Assembly: GCA_015493185.1 (NCBI GenBank)
Contig: WGDQ01000974.1
Coordinates: forward strand, 1-13,691
Length of the DNA: 13,691 nt
DNA from: Planctomycetaceae bacterium
Lineage (GTDB): Bacteria > Planctomycetota > Planctomycetia > Pirellulales > JAEUIK01
Direction: 5' to 3'
Shown here one piece after another: positions 1-5,903 of the stretch. The position numbers and the translations under genes are program-made. The notes below the pieces were generated by a model, which worked only from the letters and a program-made list of their open reading frames with translations, had not been told where the DNA came from and did not search any database. The first letter of the stretch is position 1. The number at the start of each line of letters is the position of its first letter.

Positions 1-223
1 CGATTGGCCTACCACGCAGGCGGCGCTCAGCGCTCTATTGAATAGCCGGCTTTATCGGTCCATCGGGAAACAACGTGCGTCGTTTCCCGGTGCAGATCGC
101 ACGCCCCTCGGGCAAGGTCCGATGACCCGGCCGGCAACGGGCCGTCTTGTGGCTGAAGGGTGGTGAAGAACCACCGAAGAAGCGTGATGGCTCGCGGGGC
201 AGAGTGAGCCTTTCACCGGGCTG
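1..223. other. Gene-free stretch with a cluster of short hairpins
   Basis: No credible coding region is visible here. The stretch holds several short perfect inverted repeats: 64-71 with 82-89 (8 bp, cgggaaac/gtttcccg), 103-106 with 110-113, 116-119 with 124-127, 128-132 with 140-144, 159-164 with 170-175 (6 bp, ggtggt/accacc around gaaga), and 189-193 with 206-210. They lie just downstream of the leftward UVR-motif gene, so they could belong to its 3' untranslated region. They could also be part of a rightward structured RNA that begins outside the window. No T-tract follows any of them. The density of hairpins is what the sequence shows; an RNA function is inference. Confidence 0.35.
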
Positions 224-1027
224 CTAGCTAGAGCCTGAAGTCGACGTACGCTGTTTGCGCTGTCGGGCAATCTGATCGCGCAGTCGGGCCGCCAACTCAT
301 ATTCTTCCTGCTCCACCGCGTCGCGCAGCCGCTCCTCGAGCGTCAAACCAATATCGTACTGCTCGCGCAGCGCCTCGCGAATCTCGATCAGCCGCACAAT
401 GATCTCGTCTTCTTCACGGTCGGCGGCGGTCAGGTCGTCGTCCAAATCGCCGAGCGGCGCCTCTTGCGAACGATATTGCCGCAAACAGGTCCGCAAACGC
501 TCGATGCCTCGGTTGAACTGCTCGATGGCGCCTTCTGAGTTGCCTTGTTCCAGTTCGTTGAGCGCGGCGGCCTGCGTGCGCTGAAACAAAATGAAGGGGC
601 GATACTGCTCGTGTTCCAGCAGCCACTCTTCGTCTGGCGCGCAATCGGCTACAAAGTCGAGCAGTGCCAGGTTGTGATCGGCATCACGAACCGCTCGCTC
701 ATAATCGTTCAGCGCCAACCAGCAGGTGCGGCGATAATAAAACTGCATAAACTCGCGTTCGACTTCGGCTGCCTGATCTTCGTTCAGGCGAAAGCCACGG
801 CCATGGGTTAGCTTTTGCTCTACTAGATAGTCGAAGTATGTTTCGGCACCGTGCGGGCGTGTGCCGTCGGGCCGACCGTCGATCTCGATTTGCAAAATCC
901 CCAGGTCCACGCGCATCTGAAGCACTTCGCGCCCGCGGGCCGTTCGCACCAGGCGCACGCTCACTTCGCCGGGCACATAGGGCCAGTTTTGCAAAACACG
1001 TCCGAGATCGCAGTTTTCGCGCTGCAT
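224..1027 (-). CDS. UvrB/UvrC-motif (UVR) domain protein, planctomycete family
   Basis: This 267-residue protein carries a UVR motif at about residues 230-253 (LEERLRDAVEQEEYELAARL followed by RDQI), the short helical hairpin that UvrB and UvrC use to contact each other. It is not UvrB or UvrC: there is no helicase, GIY-YIG or endonuclease region. The N-terminal half (residues 13-60, with WPYVPG, LGILQIEIDGRPDG and RPHG) is a conserved block I recognise from planctomycete proteins annotated only as UvrB/UvrC motif-containing. The middle (about 85-185) is helical and resembles a TPR-like array, with two to three helix pairs. No signal peptide or membrane segment is present. The start at 1027 is chosen because the conserved block begins right after it. 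An in-frame ATG at 1147 would add 40 unconserved residues. No clear Shine-Dalgarno precedes either start. The function is unknown; the motif suggests protein-protein contact. McsA-like adaptors also carry UVR motifs, but the zinc ribbons of McsA are absent. Confidence 0.85.
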   Translation of the reverse strand: MQRENCDLGRVLQNWPYVPGEVSVRLVRTARGREVLQMRVDLGILQIEIDGRPDGTRPHGAETYFDYLVEQKLTHGRGFRLNEDQAAEVEREFMQFYYRRTCWLALNDYERAVRDADHNLALLDFVADCAPDEEWLLEHEQYRPFILFQRTQAAALNELEQGNSEGAIEQFNRGIERLRTCLRQYRSQEAPLGDLDDDLTAADREEDEIIVRLIEIREALREQYDIGLTLEERLRDAVEQEEYELAARLRDQIARQRKQRTSTSGSS

Positions 1028-1411
1028 GAAAAAGAAACCCAACGCTTGCCTTCGGTCAGCCGCCTGCCGCAAAAAAACAAAACACAGCGAGCCTTGGCAA
1101 AGAAACGCATCGTTGCCTGCGAACCATCGGGCACGCGATATGAGCAACCATAGGCTTCGCCCATTGAAAAGTATACCGCAATCCCGGCGGAAAAACCTTT
1201 TGGAAACCTCAGATCAAACTGTTTTTTGCCAGATCGGGCCGGTTTGTGCCACGCAGGGCAACCATACAGAAGAGCCAAACAAAAAAGAAAGGAAACACGT
1301 CTTCTCGAGTGACGTTCTGCCCCGGGACATTTTGCGCATGGCACAGATATTGCCCGGTGGCTACAGATCGCGCAGCCCTCGGGGTCGTGCCACGGCAGCA
1401 TTTGACAAACC

Positions 1412-1451
1412 AAAAAACCCCTGCCGTTGCCCGCGTCGCGGAACCAAGGGG
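1412..1451 (-). terminator. Leftward rho-independent terminator candidate without an obvious gene
   Basis: Read on the minus strand, the arm cccct (1447-1451) pairs with agggg (1418-1422). An inner ccgc/gcgg hairpin (1431-1434 with 1438-1441) sits between them, and six T follow at once (plus-strand A 1412-1417). The position of the T-run directly at the base of the stem is typical of intrinsic terminators. The closest gene on that strand is downstream (its start is at 1027), so the hairpin would end an unannotated leftward transcript or act as an attenuator in a long leader of the UVR-motif gene. The outer stem is only 5 bp, so confidence is moderate. Confidence 0.4.
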
Positions 1452-2053
1452 AACAAGCAGTTGCGCGTCGGGCACAGAGATCACCGGCTCCTATAGCGGT
1501 GGCTCCGTCAAACGATTGCCACACGATACCTTCCGGGGGTTCGCGTTTTTCCTCGCCGGCAAACCGGCCTTTGCGACAGTAGTCGAGTAGCCGGCAAAGC
1601 TCTCCGATGCTCCGTCGCAGAGCACATTACGCAAAGCCGCACGTGGGCGTCTGCGCACACTTTCCCTGCTGCACGAAAACAACGAAGAAAAACAACCTTT
1701 TCGTCTTTACCGGCCAACGCCTTGCCAGAAACACGGGAACGTGGTTTTCTTCATTCTCGGGCAGCAGAGCAAGCAGCGATCGTGCGGCCGGGCGTCTTAT
1801 TGTCTAGGCGCCCCGTTGTGTTGTTACGTTTTCACGGCGTCTTCCGCATCTAGATGCCGAGCACTTTGCACGGTTCGGGGGTGATGGTCCACTTCCACCT
1901 CGAAAAGCACGCATTGGCCTCCGATGCTTCAAATGCCTTCGTTTCCAGGCGTCAAAACATCGCCGGTAAATTCAAAAATCCAAAAAAGATGCCTCCGTCT
2001 CTGCCGGCCACCATACTGTGCTGTCGGCATGGCCGCACGCGGCTTGATGGTTA

Positions 2054-2118
2054 GCTTGCAAACATTTGCCCTGACATCCTCACGCATTCATTTCCTGCAT
2101 TTCCTGACATTTGCAAGC
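2054..2118. repeat. 9-bp inverted repeat enclosing a 9-bp tandem repeat
   Basis: gcttgcaaa at 2054-2062 is exactly complementary to tttgcaagc at 2110-2118, with 47 bases between them. Inside the loop, catttcctg occurs twice head to tail at 2089-2097 and 2098-2106. The block lies in the gene-free stretch about 520 bp upstream of the rightward 108-residue protein. No function can be assigned. It may be an operator-like or structured element, or a chance match in AT-richer spacer DNA. Confidence 0.35.
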
Positions 2119-2464
2119 ACCTTTTTCATTTCCATTCGCGACCAACCACACCGGCAGACAGCGTGCGAAAATTGCAGTCGTATTGGAGTAACAGGCAATG
2201 AGCGCCTCGCCCAGGCTTTCGTCCGCTGTTTCAGAGCGTTTCCGGCACCTCCCCTTTTCCAACTAGCGCCGGCTTCCTACCATCGTTTTGAGCCCATGGG
2301 CCACAACCCAACTGTTCGACGTGCGGCAAAAGCGGCACCACCTGCTTTCAGCTCAACATGTGCATGCTACAGCAACAAGAAACGCGCCATCGGAGTTCGT
2401 TTTACAGACATCGAGTCTCTCGCAAGCCGACTCAGCAACCGAAAATCTGCTCGACTCCGGCGCC

Positions 2465-2470
2465 TATAAT
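2465..2470 (+). promoter_or_regulatory. Consensus -10 hexamer TATAAT, weak promoter candidate
   Basis: A perfect TATAAT lies about 170 bp upstream of the start at 2641. No TTGACA-like hexamer is seen 16-18 bp upstream, so this is a -10 element without a supporting -35. A second, weaker extended -10-like string (tggtattct, 2513-2521) is nearby. Either could drive the downstream small-protein gene. Confidence 0.25.
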
Positions 2471-2640
2471 TCTCTAGTTCCCCATTGGTGGGTGTGCATT
2501 ATTTGTCTGGAATGGTATTCTATGACGTATAGGTAAGTTGTGGTTCTTGCAGTTCGGGGCACGCAAGCAACCCGCGGGGTAGTTTCGTTGGTACCTTTTT
2601 GCAACGTGTTTCTAGAGAGACGTAGAAGAGGAGCCCCATA

Positions 2641-2967
2641 ATGGCAAAAACCGGGAAATCGAAAGTCAATAAATCCAAAGCCATTCGCGACGCTTACCAT
2701 GAGCTTGGCAACGTGAAACCCAAGCAAATCCAGGCTCATTTGGCCAAGAAGAATATCAAAGTTTCCACCGGTCTGATCTCTAATGTTCGCTATATGATGC
2801 TTCACAAGGGCGAACCGGCCAGCGAACGCGGCCTTGCCACAGCACGCGCCAACGGCGATCAGATCAGCGTGTCGGCACTCCTCGAAGCCAAGCGGCTGGT
2901 TGCCAAAGCCGGCGGCGTGAACGAAGCCAAGCGGGTGCTCGATACACTGGCCAAGGTCAGCGTCTGA
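2641..2967 (+). CDS. Small basic helix-turn-helix-like planctomycete protein
   Basis: This 108-residue, lysine-rich protein starts at an ATG preceded by a good ribosome-binding site (gaagaggag, 2626-2634, about 6 bases from the ATG). Residues 10-52 look like a three-helix winged-helix or HTH fold: KSKAIRDAYHELG, then KPKQIQAHLAKKNIKVS, then a candidate recognition helix TGLISNVRYMM. A low-complexity linker (about 55-77) leads to a second helical segment at 78-106 (LLEAKRLVAKAGGVNEAKRVL) that looks amphipathic and could dimerise. I recognise this N-terminal pattern as a small family that recurs in planctomycete genomes with no assigned function. DNA binding is inference from the fold and charge. 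The gene stands alone, with 1.6 kb of spacer before it and 1.1 kb after it. There is no membrane segment or signal peptide. Confidence 0.85.
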   Translation: MAKTGKSKVNKSKAIRDAYHELGNVKPKQIQAHLAKKNIKVSTGLISNVRYMMLHKGEPASERGLATARANGDQISVSALLEAKRLVAKAGGVNEAKRVLDTLAKVSV

Positions 2968-3089
2968 CAAACCTGCTGAAGAATCGCTTCGTTCGCGCAT
3001 CGGGGGAATCGAAACCCACTCGGTCGCAGCGGCCCCGTCGCGGGAATGCCCGACAAAAGTCATCTCGCGGTCGGGGCGAGCGAGAGCGG

Positions 3090-3126
3090 ACGCGTTTCGA
3101 ACCCTCGCAGCCAGAACGCGTTTTTT
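3090..3126 (+). terminator. Rho-independent terminator candidate after the 108-residue protein
   Basis: acgcgtt (3090-3096) pairs with aacgcg plus the first T (3115-3121), around a loop of about 18 bases, and six T (3121-3126) follow the stem. It lies about 120 bases after the stop at 2967 and in the right orientation to end that transcript. The large loop makes it less than ideal. Confidence 0.45.
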
Positions 3127-3137
3127 CAGTAGGATTG

Positions 3138-3158
3138 CCAAGCCCACCATGGGCTTGG
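3138..3158. repeat. 9-bp perfect inverted repeat with 3-base loop
   Basis: ccaagccca (3138-3146) and tgggcttgg (3150-3158) are exact complements around cca. The hairpin would form in RNA from either strand, but neither strand shows a T-run after it. It sits only 12 bases past the T-run of the preceding terminator candidate. It may form a second stem of a compound terminator, or it may be a protein-binding palindrome. Confidence 0.4.
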
Positions 3159-3855
3159 GTGCCACCGTTCATGCCTCCCGGCCCCAGCGGATTGTCATCC
3201 GATTCGCACGGGCCTTCGTCCCGCCCGGCGCCAAACGTTTCCACCCGTGGCGGTCTTGTGGCAGCTTTATTGCCGCAAAACTTCGCCTTGCCGCAACGGG
3301 CACTGCGTACCGTGCTGCGCGCCGAAATCGTGCCACGCGCCGATTCAGATGGCGGTCGCTGGTGTTTTTGGCATCGTGGCGGTGGCGGCGCTGAGTAAAC
3401 AACCAAGCCTGCCATCCGCGCTGCGGCTCACGTGCCAGCACCGATCGCGGTTTGTTGCCAAAATCGGTCTTCGCGGCGCGATCCGGTGTGGTGCCTTGAA
3501 CGGGACGCATCGCTCGGCACCAGCGTCCTGCAAAACCGTTCGGCAAACGTTCGGCAACCGTCGAACGCCCCGAATGCTGCGCGCCGAGGCAACCACGCGC
3601 GGCCAGCCCGACTGTCCGGCACGTCTCCTTCTTTTCGGGGGATGCGTCGAGCTGCCGCCGGACCATGTGCCATGGGCTTGCCATTCGCGCGGTTGCCTCG
3701 GCCCTTTTATGCGCGCGTAAATGCTGAATAATGACCGCGACGGCCCTTGGCTGCCGATGCGCCGAACGTGCCCTTCACTTCCAGTCGCACGAGACAGCGC
3801 GCTTTGGCCGGCAACGTGGCTTCCGATACCCTGACCACTGCATCTTGAATTTCTT

Positions 3856-3901
3856 CTGATCGATCGAACTCGATCGATCGGGCTGTCGCTGGGCAGCGAC
3901 A
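3856..3901 (+). promoter_or_regulatory. Two tandem perfect hairpins upstream of the acyl-CoA dehydrogenase
   Basis: The first hairpin is gatcgatcg (3858-3866) with cgatcgatc (3871-3879) around aact, 9 bp perfect, extendable by c3856-g3881 and wobble pairs. The second is tgtcgctg (3884-3891) with cagcgaca (3894-3901), 7-8 bp, in effect closing a gggc tetraloop. Only four bases separate them, and the ATG at 4057 is about 155 bases downstream. There is no T-run, so this is not a standard terminator. The first palindrome has the size and symmetry of an operator for a dimeric repressor such as the TetR- or GntR-type regulators of fatty-acid oxidation genes. Equally, the pair may be a structured 5' leader. 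Neither role is proven. Confidence 0.4.
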
Positions 3902-4056
3902 ATCTCGTGGGGGAAAAAAGGGGGTGCCAGGTCGCTCGCCACGCCGCACGGCAGCGAGGCGAAAGGCACTCCCGGAAACCGGCTTCACGCATGCCAGGCC
4001 GGATTCATAAAAACATAAAAAGAGGTCGCAAAACCACAAGGAAGCAAGGAAGAAGG

Positions 4057-5859
4057 ATGTCCAATTCCAACTCGAATTCCAACGCCACCGATCACGAACG
4101 ACAAATTGCCGAAGCCGAAGAAATGTTCGGCGATCGTTTGCACCGTGCCGGTTTTGCCCAACGGCTTTATTTCGGCGAAGTGAGAAACGGCCGCTTGCCC
4201 GAGTATCCTGACGTTTACGGCGACCCGGAGATCAACCAGCGCGTCGCCGAGCTCAAGCAGTTTTGCGACGAACACATCGACGCCGCCCGCATCGACCGCG
4301 AGTCGCTCATTCCCGACTCGGTGGTCGAGGGGCTTGGCCGTTTGGGTTTGCTCGGCGCGTGCCTGCCCAAGTCGGTCGGCGGCCTCGGCATGAGCCAGCA
4401 AAACTACTGCCGCCTTTTGGAAGTGCTCGGCGGTCATTGCGGCGGCACCGCGCTATTCGTCAACGCACACCATTCGATCGGTCCGCGGGCCATCGTGCTG
4501 TTTGGCACGCCTGAGCAGCAGCAAAAGTATTTGCCCAAGCTGGCCACCGGCGAGTGGCTCAGCGCGTTTGCCCTTACCGAGCCCGAGGCGGGCAGCGACG
4601 CCTCGAACGTGCAAACCACGGCCACTCCCACGCCCGACGGACGCGGTTACGTGCTCAATGGCGAAAAACGCTGGATCACCAACGGCGGCATCGCGCAGGT
4701 GCTTACCGTAATGGCCCGCACGCCGGTTGGCCCCGACGACGAAACGAAAATCACGGCCTTCATCGTCACGCCCGACATGCCCGGTTTCGAGGTGCTCGAA
4801 AAACGAATGGACAAGTGCGGCGTGCGCGGCTCGGCCACCGGTCGTTTGGCCTTTCGCGATATGTTCGTGCCCAAGGAAAACATTCTCGGCGAGTTGGGCA
4901 AAGGCCTGCGCGTCGCGCTCACCGTGCTCGATTTCGGCCGCACCACGTTTGGCGCCACGTGCACCGGCGCGGCCAAGTTTTGCGTGCAGAAAGCCCACGA
5001 GCACGCCAACCGCCGCGTGCAGTTCGGCCAGCCGTTGGGCCACTTCGAACTGGTGAAAGAAAAGCTCGCCTACATGACCGCCGGCGTTGTGGCCATGGAG
5101 GCCGCCACGTACCAGACCGCCGCACTCATCGACTCGGGCGCCGACGAGTACATGCTCGAAACCGCCATGCTCAAGGTGTTTGCCACCGAGGTGCTGTGGC
5201 GCATCATCAACGACACGATCCAGATATTCGGCGGCAAAGCCTACTTTACCGACGAGCCCTACGAACGCATGATGCGCGACGCCCGAATCAACACCATTGG
5301 CGAGGGCGCCAACGACGTGCTCAAGGTCTTCATCGCCTTGGTCGGTTTGCGCGAAGTGGGCATGGAGCTGCAAGGCGTGGTCGAGGCCATCCAACGCCCC
5401 ATCGGCAATTTGGGCCGCCTGAGCCGCTTTGCCGGTCGCCGCATCGGATCGCTGTTGAGTACCCCCACCATCGAACTGCGCAGCGCCGAGTTGGAAGCCG
5501 AAGCGGCCCGGCTCGGGCGGCTCATCGGCACGTTCGGCAACCACGTCGAGCGGCTGCTCCGCACGTATCAAGAAGATATTCTCGACCGCCAATACCAGCT
5601 TCGTCGCGTGGCCGATGCCGCTACGGAGCTATACGTGTCGAGCTGCGTGTTGGCCCGCATGGATCGCCAGCTACGCTTCAGCGAGGGCACGCCCGGCGAG
5701 CGCGTGCGGCAGATTCAGGCCGGTCGCTACTACCTGCTCACCGCCGAGCGGCGCATTCGGAAAAATCTTGCCGCGCTGTGGGACAACGACGATGTGGCCA
5801 CAACCGAAATTGCCGATACGATGCTGGCCGCCTACGCCAACCCGGCGGGAAGCATTTAG
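4057..5859 (+). CDS. Acyl-CoA dehydrogenase, VLCAD/ACAD9-like
   Basis: This 600-residue FAD flavoenzyme is predicted to catalyse the first step of fatty-acid beta-oxidation, acyl-CoA to trans-2-enoyl-CoA, passing electrons to ETF. The domains follow the family order: N-terminal helical domain (about 45-165), middle beta domain with FALTEPEAGSDAS at 171-183, and C-terminal helical domain with QIFGGKAYF at 389-397. The catalytic glutamate is predicted to be E416 in the IGEGANDVL motif, the place where VLCAD has IFEGTNDIL. An additional C-terminal domain (about 440-600) matches the extra length of VLCAD/ACAD9; short-chain and medium-chain enzymes end near 390. The start at 4057 follows an aagga ribosome-binding site (4046-4050, six bases away). 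An in-frame ATG at 3907 would add 50 Arg/Lys-rich residues. An Asn/Ser run (SNSNSNSNA) opens the protein. Position 394 is Ala where the usual GGxG has its third Gly. No partner gene (ETF, thiolase) is adjacent. The chain-length preference is inferred from architecture only. Confidence 0.93.
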   Translation: MSNSNSNSNATDHERQIAEAEEMFGDRLHRAGFAQRLYFGEVRNGRLPEYPDVYGDPEINQRVAELKQFCDEHIDAARIDRESLIPDSVVEGLGRLGLLGACLPKSVGGLGMSQQNYCRLLEVLGGHCGGTALFVNAHHSIGPRAIVLFGTPEQQQKYLPKLATGEWLSAFALTEPEAGSDASNVQTTATPTPDGRGYVLNGEKRWITNGGIAQVLTVMARTPVGPDDETKITAFIVTPDMPGFEVLEKRMDKCGVRGSATGRLAFRDMFVPKENILGELGKGLRVALTVLDFGRTTFGATCTGAAKFCVQKAHEHANRRVQFGQPLGHFELVKEKLAYMTAGVVAMEAATYQTAALIDSGADEYMLETAMLKVFATEVLWRIINDTIQIFGGKAYFTDEPYERMMRDARINTIGEGANDVLKVFIALVGLREVGMELQGVVEAIQRPIGNLGRLSRFAGRRIGSLLSTPTIELRSAELEAEAARLGRLIGTFGNHVERLLRTYQEDILDRQYQLRRVADAATELYVSSCVLARMDRQLRFSEGTPGERVRQIQAGRYYLLTAERRIRKNLAALWDNDDVATTEIADTMLAAYANPAGSI

Positions 5860-5903
5860 CCACGCGCCCTCGCCACGGCTTGCCACGCGCTTGTCCATTC
5901 CGC

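Larger units (their letters stand above)
1028..2640. other. 1.6 kb gene-free stretch between divergent genes
   Basis: No open frame here has family-like composition. The longest ones are Arg/Cys/Ser-rich, start and stop at random, and show no recognisable motif or ribosome-binding site. The stretch contains many short A-runs (near 1068, 1277, 1412, 1690 and 1968-1985), a leftward terminator-like hairpin at 1412-1451, an inverted repeat at 2054-2062/2110-2118, a 9-bp tandem repeat at 2089-2106 and a TATAAT hexamer at 2465-2470. It must contain the promoters of the two divergent genes. Long empty spacers between single genes are common in planctomycete genomes, so emptiness alone does not show a hidden gene. 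Confidence 0.6.
2968..4056. other. 1.1 kb gene-free stretch upstream of the acyl-CoA dehydrogenase
   Basis: Open frames here are Arg/Ala/Pro-rich, run on several strands at once and carry no recognisable motif. I therefore regard the stretch as non-coding. It contains a terminator candidate for the preceding gene (3090-3126), a 9-bp-stem hairpin (3138-3158), and two adjacent perfect hairpins (3858-3879 and 3884-3901) within 200 bases of the acyl-CoA dehydrogenase start. I could not pick a convincing -35/-10 pair. An AT-rich spot at 3718-3732 (taaatgctgaataat) is the best candidate for a -10 region. Confidence 0.55.

Noticed and set aside
47..66. agccggctttatcggtcc resembles the 3' conserved segment of bacterial RNase P RNA (ccggcttatcggtc)
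   Set aside because: The preceding invariant acagaa and the uagaugaauga-like segment are missing, and the following sequence does not close the RNase P core. Chance similarity is more likely.
1924..2469. A 181-codon rightward open frame in the gene-free stretch
   Set aside because: No ribosome-binding site, no family resemblance, and mixed Cys/Arg/Ser composition. It is most likely a chance frame.
3085..3110. gggttcgaa on the minus strand, like a tRNA T-loop
   Set aside because: The flanking bases do not form a five-pair T-stem and no acceptor or anticodon arm can be drawn.
4453..5592. A 379-codon leftward open frame opposite the acyl-CoA dehydrogenase
   Set aside because: It is an antisense shadow of a clear gene, with His/Gly/Ala-rich composition and no recognisable domain.
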